62,954 nt of DNA from a virus. This document shows, piece by piece, positions 29,149-41,100 of this stretch (the stretch's first letter is position 1; each line of letters begins with the position of its first letter). Location of the stretch: positions 1-62,954 of IMG/VR virus record IMGVR_UViG_3300035703_000093. The stretch is one strand, 5' to 3'. The notes beneath the pieces were generated by a model. The model was not told the DNA's origin. It saw only the letters and a list, made by a program, of their open reading frames with translations, and searched no databases. The position numbers and the translations under genes were made by a program.

Positions 29149-32100
29149 TCACAGGCTGGCAGCCTGTCTCACGAGGAGAGGGGCGCGTTGTTTGATGCGC
29201 TGGAACTCCTGAAGGGCGTTTTCGAAGGCGGCGCGGGCCTCGCCGGTGAGGGAGGCGCGGAACATGGATTGAGCGTCTTGAGCTGAAATGCCTTTGCGCT
29301 TGATTCCACCGACTACCATCAAAGGATTGCGGTAGAAGAGGAGCTTGTTGATGTCCTGCTCGGTGCGGACGGGGTGGCCCATTTTTTCGAGTGATCCAAG
29401 GATGTTTTTGATCGCTTTAAGGTTTGGTTCGTCCTGCGCGAGCTGGGCAAAGAGGGCCTTGCGGGCGCGGGAGGCGGGCGTTGTTGAGCCGTAGTCCATG
29501 CCTTCCTGCACTTCTCCTCCTTGGGCGATGATCCAATCGTGGGCTTTGCGGTAGAGGTCCGGGGTGGCGTTCTTGACGTTGAGGCCGACGACGGCGCGGG
29601 TGAAGGCCTGGGCGGGGTCGTAGGTTTCGAGGGTCTTGTTCGTGGCGCGGTCGCCGGCACGCATGAGGGTGTTGAAGGCGGTGCCACCGGGGGCGAGGGG
29701 TGGCAGGGCGACGCCGGCGGCGTGCTTGGTGTAGGCTTTGATCTTCTCGAGCGGCGTCATGCCGAACTCGGCGATGGGGCGGCGGGTGAAGGCGTCCTCG
29801 TTGTGCCTCCAGGCATCGACCAGGGAGAGCACGGGGCCGCCGGAGACGATGCCGCGCCAGAAGCGGTTCCACGGGTCCTCGGTGGCATCGGTGACGGCGA
29901 CGCGGGTGCCGAGGAGATCGGCGAAGGGCATGATGGCGGAGATGTCGAACTGCTGGACGGCCCCTTGGGCGCTGCGGAAGGGCAGCAGCATGGAGAACAG
30001 CGGGGTGTCAAAGGCGAAGAGCTTCCCCTTCCCTGCCATGTCTTTCTGGATTTCCTCCATGTCGTCGTCATCGAGGCCGAGCAGCATGGCGGAGATCGCG
30101 GTCACGATGGCCGGGAAGCTGAGGGCTGCGGTGAGGGCGAGCGGGCGCTCGGCGACGGCGGTGCCGAGGATGCGGGTGGACTCGCGGAAGAAGGAGAAGA
30201 ACGGGTTCACGAAGCGGCCGACGGCGCGGGTGGTGCCGGACTGGCCGAGGCGGTCGTAGTAGGGGAACCATTTCCGCACATGTTCCGCTGCGCGGGTTCT
30301 CTGTTCGCTGTTCTCGGTTCCCTGTTCAGCGAGTTCGGCCTTAGCTTTGAAGTAGGCGGCGGCTTTGAAGAGGTCGTCGGGGAGGCGGCGGAGGCTGGCG
30401 AGGAACTCGTGGGAGCCGTGGAGGGTGGCACCAAAGCCGAAGAGCATGCGCTGGACGAGGCCGGGGTCGTAGTCCTCGATGGTCTTGGGGTCGGGCAGGA
30501 GGCCTTTCAGGCGCTCCTTCACGAGGCCGGTGTAGGCGTCGCCACCGATGACCTGCTGTTCGATGAGTTCGGCGAAGTCTTTGCCCCCGGTGCGGAGGGC
30601 GGCGATGGCCTGCTGGTAGTAGGGCCAGTTGCCGGGGTTCCAGAGGCTGTTGCCGGCGAGGGTGGCGAACATGGTGTTGCCGACGGCGTCGCGGATGTGG
30701 GAGCCGGGGTTCCAGACGAGTTTCCCAGCCTTCCACTTGCGCAGGATGGCGTCGTAGAACTGGAGCGCGGCGTTTGGCACATCGACGAGGTCGAGGATCT
30801 GCGCGGCGATGTCCTTGCGGACGTGCTTGCCGGCGAGAGGGCCGAAGCGGGAGGCGTCGGGAATGGCGGTGAAGCCGTTGAGGGCGATGTCGCTCACCCA
30901 TTCGGGGTGCTGGGCGGTTTTGCGCAGCAGCTCCATGGTGGCGGCGTTGTGGGTCTGGCCGAGGACGTAGCGGGCAACGGCATAGACGGGGTCCTTCACG
31001 AGTTTGGCGGGCTCGAAGGGGTCCTTCGGCAGGAAGCGGTCGTATTGGTGCTTCTTGGCCTGCTTCACGATGCCGGCGAGCATGGGGGAGAGCTTCGCGG
31101 TGTTGGCGATCTGGTCCACGGTGAGGGACTTGATCTGGTCGCGCATCGAGGCGCGTTCGGAGCGCGAGAGCGGGGCGAGCATGTCGGCCACGGTCTTGTC
31201 GCCACGGTCCTGGAGCATGTTCAGCGTCTGCTGGCGCACGAAGTCGTGGTAGAAGGCGTCGCGGGAGGCGGCGTCGCGGAAGCGCCAGCGGTTGCGTTTG
31301 CCGCCCTCGTCGCGGGAGACAGTCACATACTGGCCGGTCTTGTCCTTCCGGGTGGTATCGACGATGTGGTAGGCGGTGGAGCGCTGCTGGAGGAGATCGC
31401 GCACGCCGAGCTTGAACGCGGCGAGGAAGGAGCCGGCGGACTCGCGGGCCTCGTCCTCGGTGTAACGGGGCATCCAGCCGTTCGACTGGAGTTCCTCGAA
31501 GGTGTCCGGGTTCATGAGGCCCTGGCGCACGAGTTCGGAGCCGGTCTGGCGGAGGAGATCGCGCAGGCGCTCCCCGAGGCGCTGCATTTCCGGCGGCAGT
31601 GTGGCCATGGGGACGCGGCCCTCCATGGCATCGAAGAGCTGGGCGCGGGCGGCGGGGTTCTCGGCGAACTCCTTCGGGTAGGCGAGATCGGAGAGGCGGG
31701 GATTGCCGGAGAGGGCGCGGATGAGGTCGTTCGCCGTCTCCTGGCCGTGGGCGGATTTGCGCTGCATCTCGTGGTGCAGGGCGAGCCATTCACGGGGCAG
31801 GAGGGCGGTGGGGAGGACTTGATCGACGAGGCCTTTGATGGACGGGGCGAGGCCGTCCGGCTTGTCGAGCCAGGTTTCGACGGCAGCTTTGGCGCTGCGG
31901 AGCTTGGGGCCGGCGAGCTTGTCGAGCTGGGCGGCGAGGCGTTTGTCGAGGTTGTTCGAGCCGAAGGTGGCGAGGGGTTGCTGGATGCCGAGGGCGTCGG
32001 CAAGGTAGCCGTTCACGCGCAAGGGCACGAGAGGTGCCTGGACGAGGCCTTTGATGACCTTTGAGGCCAGTGCGCCCGTGAGATCGACGGCTTTGCCGGC

Positions 32101-35100
32101 GAGGTCGAGGGACTGGGCGGCACCGGGGACGGTGAGGAGTTTGCGGTCGAGGGCGACGGCTGTTTCGGCGATTTCGCGAGCGTTGGGAGTGGCGGCTCCG
32201 ATGGCGGTGCCGATTGTGCCGCCGATGGCTGCACCGGGGGCTCCTGCGACCAAAGCGCCTGCGCCTGCGCCGATGCCGCCCCCGATGAGGGCACCGCTGG
32301 TGGTGTTTTTGAGGCGGTTGGAGGCGTAGAGAACGCCTGTCAGTCCGTCGGGCAGGCCTTCTCGGCTTCCAATCTGAGAAAGTAAACCCTCAGATTCGCC
32401 TCTTTGAAATGTTTCAAGCGCGGATGCCGTGACGATTGCTCTTTGAAGCGTTGCCAGTCCAATTCCAGATGTGTCGGGATGGGCGTCAAGGACCGCACGC
32501 TCGATTTGCTGCTGCCCCACGGGCTGTCCGGTGCTGTCGATGAACTCGTCACGAGTGAAATCGTAGCGCCAGTTCCGGGCTTCCGCAACCGCCTTGAAAG
32601 CGTTGTCCATCTCCTTGGTCAAAAGCGCGGCGGTGTTGATGGCGGCATTTTTCCCCCACGGCACCTTCTGGCGGTCGTGAGGTTTGAGGTGCTTGGTGGT
32701 GCCGTGGCGCAACGCACTGCTGGCAAAATTCGACGTGCGGCGGATGGCGTTGATGCTGGTAAGCCCGCCCGGATCGTCTTTGATGCGTTTGCCGTTGTTG
32801 TGAATCCAATCCAGCGCTGCCTGGTAAATTTGCGCTCCTCCCCCGCCTTTTTTGCCTTTGGATTCGGCCGCAGTGCTGCGGATGTAGGGGCGGTCAGTGT
32901 CGGCATCATGGATGTCCAAGTAGCCGTTTTTGCCGTGAAAACGCACGGTGTCACCCTGACTCGCGGCCGTGACGAGCTTGCCTGGAATCGACACCGCCTC
33001 AGCGATTTTGCTGGCGCTGGCGTTGCTGGTGCGTCCGTATTGGAATGCCTCATCATGGGCCGCCAGAGCACGCCAGACCTTGGCGACAAACGTGCGGGCC
33101 GGAGCGCGGGCTTCTTCGTCACGCTGATCCAGAATGTCCTGCCACCAAGACGCCGTGCCCATCGGCTGGGCGGGCGTGTTGGGTGGGAACCACTGCGGCA
33201 GCCAGCGGCGGTTGAGTGCGTCCATGTCCTCCTGCTGCTGGCTGGCCTCTTGCTGGAGAAATTCCAGCGCCAGTCGGGATGACTGCTTTTCCATGCGCTC
33301 CTGAACCACCTCGGAAGAATAGATGTCAACATCCGCCCCCAATTTGATCAGCTTGAGGCGTTTTTCCAAGTGTTCACCCCAGCCATTGATCTCGTTGGGT
33401 GTTACGAAAGACAGTAGCTCTAGCGCCCTGTTGAGATACTTTTGGAACTGCTCATCAAGCAGTGTTTGCGGGTAGATGTTTGAGGCGGCTCCTTGGTCAA
33501 TGAGGGCGGCACGGGCGGCTTTTCTTGAATCTAAAACTTCAGCGGCTTTGTTAGCCGTTGGGTGGATGCCATATGAAAGAAGCGACTCATTCGCCAGCCG
33601 CTTCAACTGGTTGTTTTTGTCGATCTTGCTGCGGATTTCCTGAAGTGCTGGCGTTCCGTTGAGGAACCATTGTTGATCCTGCGGTAAATCGTCATGCGTG
33701 CCGCCGTTCCTCTGGAGTTTTTCCAAAAATGTCCGCATGGCAGGCAGCGCCTCCTGCTGGAGCTTGGCACGGCGCTGTTTTTCAGCATCTTGTTCAGCTT
33801 GGAGACTGGCTTGTTTCGCCTGAGCGTCGGACAATGCCGACTCGTTTTTCTTGATGCGCGTCTCGATCTGCCAGCGGGCCGCTTGGCCGGTGTCTCCCAC
33901 GGTTTCACCGCCGCCGTCATACCTGGACCCCAGCACGGGCACGGTGCGGTTTTCGGTGGCAGAACCGATCTGGAAACCCACGATCTCCACCTTGTCACCT
34001 GCGGCTTTTCGCAGATCCTTGATCATGTCCGCCATGTAGCCGGAGCGCGTGTCCGGGCCGTCGCTGAAGTCGATGCCTGGCAGGTTTTCCACCGCCAAAC
34101 CCGTCGCCACATGGCCGGGCTGCTGCGGCTGGGCCAGGAACCGCAGGAGTCCAAGTTCCTCATAGTCGTCATTTTGCGGCGGGCGTGGTGGCAGAGCGCG
34201 GGCGCGGCGACTCCAGAAGTTCAGCAGAGCGGTGCGGGGGTTGGTGTAATTGCTGCTGGTTTGCCGCTCTCCAGCGGAGTTCTCGACCCGAAACTCACCG
34301 CGCTCTGTGCGGCCCATTTTGAAACCTTCGGGTAGATCTGGAAGTTTTTGGTAGGTTACAACAAATTCAGCCGCATTCATCTTGATCCGGTCACCGGCCT
34401 TATTGACCACAATGACCGCATTGATAGGCTCGTTGTGGTTGAGGTAATAGCCGGTGCGACTATGGGGTAGCGAGCGAGTGAGAGCCGCCTTATCGGCAGC
34501 AATGGACTCAATCAGTCCTGACACCTTGCGCTGAACAGAACTGATTTCATCCCGCTGGCTCTGGGATGTGAAGGGGTTTGTCATTGACCACCAATCGGCA
34601 ATTTTGGCAGCCGCGTCAGAATCCAATTGCGGAAGCGCTTCAGTTGGTTTATTATTCCCCGTCGCAGCGACAACATCCTCTGCCAGGGAGGATTCTCCGC
34701 TCCCCTCAATCTGGTTTGGGGAGCGGCCCCGTTGAAGCAATGACATGGGCTGGTTCGCCAACTCACTCTGCGACATCTCCCCGCCCTGGGAAACTGGGGC
34801 GGGGTTTTTTGTGCGTCCGGCGCTGGCAAGCAAAACCGGCTTGTCGTGGGGGCTGGTGGGTTGGGGCAGCGTCTTGGCGAGTTTTTCGATCTGCTCCTTG
34901 GTGACGGGCTGGGTGGTGTCGTGGGTGGTGAGCCAGTGTTTGAAGACGGGGATCGTGGTGGGGATGGCGCTTTGCAGGCCTTTCCAGCCTTTGGTGTAGC
35001 TGGCCATGTAGCCGCGGGCGGCTTCGGCGGGGGTGTTGAAGCCGAGCATGACCTTGTGCTCGTCGAAGTGGCCGTTGCCGGGTTTGCGCTGGTTCACGAT

Positions 35101-38100
35101 CAGCACAAGCTGGGAGTCGGGGTTCGGGCCGAGGAAGAAGTCGAGGTGGCCTTTGTCGCGGCCCACGGTGCCGAGGATGCGGCCGTAGTGATGCGGCAGG
35201 GTGACGGACCAGGGCTTGCCGGTGGCGTCGGTGCCGCTGCGGGTGCTGCCGGCGGGGTTTTCGATGCTGAGGCGCAGGCCGTGGACGTCCACCTTGCCGG
35301 TTTTGTAGTTCTCGGCGTCCTTCTGGGGCTGGGTGGGGTTGGTGTTTGTCGCTGCTGCCGCAGCGGCCACTTGCGTGGCGAGATCGGAGCGGACAGGAGT
35401 GTCCGCGCCCCCTTGGCGGTCGGAGGCGGCGAGAGGGGAGCGCTCGGTGGCGAGGCGTTCAAAGGTGGCGCGGAGGGCTCCGGTGGGGTGGAGGATGATG
35501 TTGTCGAAGACGCGGAGGAATGTGCCGTTGTCCTGGGTGATGGCGTTTTCGGTGTGGAGGTCGAGGACGGCGAGGTTGTCTGCCGGGCGGTAGTAGGCGG
35601 AGGGGGGATCAAGTTGGATGAAGCCTGCGGCTTCCATGGCGGGCTTGATGGCGGTTTCCTGCGCGGCGTATGCGCCCTGGTAGTGCGGCTGGGAGGTGAT
35701 GAGGGCGACGTTGCCGACGCGATCCGCCCAGACGGCGTGGAGGACGATGTCGTCGTGGAAGATGCTGTTGTGGAGCAGCAGCTTTTCGAGGTAGGAGGCG
35801 GCGTCCGCGCCTTCGCGGGCGATGTCCCATTCATCACGGTAGTCGCGGGGCTGGTAGCCGTAGGAGGTGCCGTCTCCACGGGTGATTTTCACCCAGCGGC
35901 CTTCCTGGTCGCGGAAAACGTGGTGTTCAGAGCCGCCTTTGTCGAGGGGACCGTCGAGGTCGTAGCGGGAGGGTGGGTCTGTGATGAGGATGCCGGCGGC
36001 GCGTGCCCAGTCGGTCAGGAGGGCTTTGTCGCGGCGGCGGTCTGCTGCTCTTCGAGCTGCCGCATCCGGCGCAGATGATCCGCCTGTGCGTTGGCTTCGG
36101 CGGAGGTGTGAGAGGAGAGCCGGGAGTTGAGCGCGGCTGCTTCCTGCCTGGTCGGCAGGCGGGGTTTCGGCGATGGGGCGGCGTTTTCCATGGAGGTAGG
36201 CATCTATCGCATGAATGCGGGTTTCTTCCAGTGCTTTAGCTTCGGGCGTGGAGAAAGGTGGCTCGGTGATGCGGGCGCTGGAGGCGAGGGGGACCATCAT
36301 ATCGGTGGACATGATGCCGGAGGCGTTGCGGAGTTTGAAGGGGCCGGCGGCGGCGACGGTGGCGGCGGACTCGGGCGGGGAGAGGAGGACGGCGCCGGTG
36401 TCGTCGCCTTCCTTCACGCCGCGCATGAAGGCGGCGGGGGTGACGGCGGGGTTTTGGGCGTGGAACTGGTTCCACACGGCGCGGATGGGGAGCCACTGCG
36501 AGGACTGGCCGCGCAAGGCGGACTGGTAGGCGCGGGAGATGAGGACCGGGGTGACGGGAATGAGGGCGGTGAGGCCCTGGCCGGTTTGCGGTTCGCGGTT
36601 CGCGGTTCTCTGTTCGCGGTTGCGGAAGAACGCGGCGCTGGAGCCGAGGGTGGTGGGCGTGAGAGCGCGGTCGAGCGGGAAGCGCTGGGAGGCGAAGAGG
36701 GCCTGGCCGGCGAGGGCGGAGTCGCGCATCTGGTGGGTGATGCGGATGAGGTGGATGGGGGTTTCGGAAGCAGGGAGACTTGAAGACGGGGAGACAGGCG
36801 GAGTGGTGGGGTTGTCGAGTTCTTCCTGGAGGCGAATCTGAGCGCGTTGTTGAGACGGGTATTGACCGAAGACGCCGTTGGGGAATTCAATGCCCCACGT
36901 TCCGGGCTGCATTTGGACAACGCCAATTGGGGGGCCTTGGGGCTGGGAGTCGGAGGTGGCACGCTGTTTTGCGGTGATGCTGCTGCTTTCCACGGTGCCG
37001 CCCCAGGGTTTGACGTATTTGGCGAACTCTTTGACGAGGATGTCGTCGTAGAATTTGCGCATGCCCTGGCCGCCGACGCGGAGGTCGAGGCCGGTGTAGT
37101 TTACGACGCGAGAGGGTGAGGCGAATCGGAGGTCGCTGACGATGCGTTCGGCGAGTTCTTTGCCAACGATTTCCGGCAGTTCCTCGGCGGTGAAGGCTTC
37201 CTTGGGCAGCCGCACTTCGTGGTCGTTTTTATCGAGGACGGCGATCTCGTAGCGTGTCTGGTCGAACTTCTTGGCGTCGATGCGTTTGACCTGCTTGCTG
37301 AGGTCGTAGCGGTCGGCCTGGGTGTCGCCGGTGGTCCAGCCGATCCACTGCTTGCCGGACTGGACGGCATCGAGCAGGGCGCGTTTGAAGAGCATCAGGG
37401 GCCAGGAGGCGCGGTAGGGGGCGTCGGGGACTTTGGCTGCTTCTTCGGGCGATGCGGGCACGGTGCCGCCAAACACACCGGGGACCGTCTGCATGGTGTC
37501 CCGGTAACCCTTGTCCCGGCCCATCTGGTGCCATTTGGACTGGAATTCTTCGACGAGGAGGCCGTTGCCGGCGGCATTGGTGCGGTCGGTGGTGCGATAC
37601 CAGGCGAGTGCGTCGAGATCGCCGTAGTGGGTGCGGTCGGTGTCGAGGTTGGGGGAGTTGGTTCTCGGTTCGCTGTTCTCGGTTCGCGGTTGGTTCCAGG
37701 TGATGACGACTTCCTGGGGATTGGTACCGCCGGGGAGGGTCAACTGGGTGTTGCGGGTGGTGGACTGCATGCCGCCGGGGTTCACGCGGTTGTAGCCGTC
37801 GTTCATGTCGGCAACGGTTTCCTGGGCGGAGGCTTCGGTGGGCTCCCAAATGACGAATTCGCCGGCGGGATTGATGACGTCGAAGCCTTGGCCGTTGCGC
37901 TCCGGGCGCAGGGTGGGGCGATAGGTGAAGCGGTCGCTCAGGTTGCCGAAGCGGGTGACGGTGAACTTCACGCTGCCTTCGGTGGCGAGGTAGGCGAGGA
38001 CCTGGTCCTGGGTGATGGGGCCGTCCTGGGCCTGGGACTGGAGCCACTGGCGGATGCCGGTCCATTTCATCTCCTCTTCTTTGAGTCCGGCGTTTTTGAG

Positions 38101-41100
38101 GATGCCGAGGATATGCTCGGGGGTGGCGCGGGCGGGCATCTTGGCGCGGACGGCTTCCGCAAGGGCGGAGTAGAAGCCGGGCTCGACGTATTCGACGCGG
38201 CGGTTGGAGGCGCTTAGGCTGACGTCATTGACGTCGTTGTCCTCATTGACGGATGGGGAGCTGAAGCGGTCGGCGTCTTCTTGGAGCTGGGCTTCGAGGT
38301 CGGCGAGATCGATCTCGGGGGAGGTTTCGAGCGGGTCGTCGCCGGGGCGGCGGTCGGCGTCGAGTTCGGCGGCGACGCGGGCGCTGGTTACGCGGTCCCA
38401 GCCGGGGCCGCCGGCGAGGGTGGCGTCGAGGGCGGGGGTGTATAGGCCGGATTGAGGATCACGCTTTCCAGTTTGGCGCGGTTCTCCGGCAGGTAGTCCG
38501 CGTTGATTTTGCGCAGCTCCTCCAGACTGAGTTTGGAGAGGTCCGTCACTGTCTCCGAGGGGGATGCCGCCGGGGCCGTAGGTGCGGACGGGGGCGGAGG
38601 GGAGACGGAGGTCTGCGACGGCGGCGGGAGAGAGGGCAATGAATTCATGGCTCGGTTTCTTGGGACTACCACGGAAGGTTCGGAGGACGGTCCAACCAGC
38701 CTTTTCAAGCTGATCGACGACGCGACCGTTGAAATTGTTGGTCACCACATACCGCACATCGCTCCCCTTGGGAAGCAGATACTTTTCGAACTTCTGGAAC
38801 CAGAGGGCGGGGTTGGCATCGCCGAGGGTGGTGTTGCCGTAGTTCATGACGGCCGCGCCGGCGGCGGTCTGCTCGTCGGTGGGGAAGTAGGAGGTATCGA
38901 CGAAGACGAGGGCACCGGCGGGGGCATCGGCGGCGAGCTGCCAGCCGTCGCCCTGGCGGATGGTGGCCTCGGTGAAGCGGCGGGAGGCGTCGCGAATGAG
39001 AGCTGGCATGTCCGCACTCCAGACGCGGGAGGGGCGGTTGTGCTTCATCGAGTTCGAGGGGTTGTCCCAGTAGATGAAGGCGAAGTCGTCCTTGCCGTTG
39101 AGTTTGCCGCCGGTGAACGTGCGCGGTTTGCCCTCGGCATCGAGGTCGAAATCCACGACGCGGTTTTCCGCCATGTTGTTCTGGAGGAAGAGGTAGAGGG
39201 CTGCGGTGCGCGGGGTGTCGGGCAGCGGGAAGCGGCCCATGGCGTCACGGGCCTGCGTGGGGAGGTAGTCCTCCAGCGTCTGGTTGATCCAGGCGTGGAT
39301 ATTCCGGCGCTTCTCCATGGTGGCCTCGTAGGTGGGCTGGATATCGGTGATGGGGAAGGCGGTGTCGAAGGCAGAGCGCAGGCTGATGAGTTCGCGCACG
39401 ACGGCGGCGGGGGCGTCCTTGATCTGGCGGTTGGTGATGCTGCGGGAGTATTCCCATTCGTTCCAGGTGGAGCCGGCGGGGAGGTTGCCCTGCTGGGCGA
39501 GGAAGTGGGTGTAGATGGCGGCTCCGCCGAAGGCATCGAGCACGACGGTGGCGGGCTCGACGAGGGAGAGGTAGAAGGTGCCGTGGCGGCCGAGGAGGTC
39601 GCCTTTGTTGCCGCTGATGAGGTAGGGGGCGATGGCTTTGATGGCGTTCGCCGTCATCGGTGAGCCTTCGGGGACGGGGAGGGTTTCGAGGCGGTAGTCG
39701 TCGAAGGAGGTGCCCCAGAAGTCGGCCTGTTTGTTCTCGGTTCCTGGTTCGCTGTTCTCGGTTGAAACAGGGCGGACAGGAGTGTCCGCGCTCCCTTGAG
39801 GAACAGCGACGGGGAAGCTCATGTCATCTTCGTCGAGGGCGGCTTGGCGGCGGGCGATGTCCGGGGGCATCTCACCGAAGCGGCGTTCGATATGGGGCGC
39901 GTAGGGGCGGAGGGCCTGCTGGGCGGCCTCGGGGGTGATCTCGGGGAGGTCACGCTCGGCCATGACGGTGTTCCAGGCGCTGCGGAGGTGCGGGTGCTTG
40001 AGCGCGTGGAAGGCGTCGGCGGGGAGGCGTTTGACGAGGTGGGCGAGGAGCTGCGGGAAGGCGGTGATGCCGTGGCGCTCGACCGCGCCATCGACGAGGC
40101 GGGAGGCGGCGTCACGGAGGCGGGGGGAGGCGGCGAGCAATCCTGCCTCCTGGAGGGCGGCGATGACTTCGGCGTCGTCAGCGGCGTCCAAGGCATCGCG
40201 GGCAGGATTGCCCGCGCTATTGTTGAGGCGCAGGTGGTTGGGGCCGGCGGTGAGGTTGAGGGTCTGGCCGGGCTGGGGGGTGACGGAGCCGAAGCGGTCG
40301 CTGTCGAGGGTGAGGGGGTCGGTGTCCTGGACGGTGAACCATTCGGAGCCGATCTGGATCTCGTCCTCGGGCTCGAGTTCGCGGGCGAGTTCCTCGGTGG
40401 TGAAGGGCTGGCCAGTGGCTCCGGCGGCGTAGGCGGCGAAGTCCTGGGCGCTGGCGAGGGCTTCTGCGGCATCGCGGGCTTCGATGTCCTGCACGCTGTC
40501 TGTGTTCTTGGCGGCCATGCGGGCATCGAGGGCATCGAGGATGGCAAGGCCGAGTTCCTGGCCGGAAGAAACGGACCACGGGCGGGCGATGCGGGTGTCC
40601 TGCTCGGTGGTTTGCTCGGTGTCAGAAAGCTGACCGGCGGCTTCGTCGATGCTGGATGGCTCGGAAAGGTTAACGATGCCTTCCTGAAGCAGCCAGGCGC
40701 GTTTGCGGGCGGGGTCGCTCACATCCCCCTTCCGTGCAGCGGTCTGCGCTTCACGTTTGCTTTGAGTTGGGCCGTTTTCGGCGTCGCGGGTGAGGTCGCG
40801 CCACCAGTCCCAGTTGGAGCTTTCATTTGGGCCGCCGATGCCGCCAAAGCGCTCCTTGAGTTCGGAGATGATGTCTCCTCCCACGGGTGGTGGCAGGGCT
40901 TTGGATTTCGACTCCGGCATTTTGGCCCAGGAGCGAAAACTGACGGGGCGGAAGATGGAGAATGACGAGGCTTTGGGCGCTTCCTCGACAAGGTGGTCAT
41001 GGTAGGCTTTGAGCTTTTCCTCGATTTCGGCGGAGGTGAGCGTGGTGTGCTCCATGAGCCTGGCGATGAGCGCGAGTCCACGCTGCTGCGCTTTTTGCTT

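Noticed and set aside
29521-32064. 847-codon rightward frame
   Set aside because: Gly/Val/Glu-rich antisense shadow of the polyvalent gene; no domain pattern.
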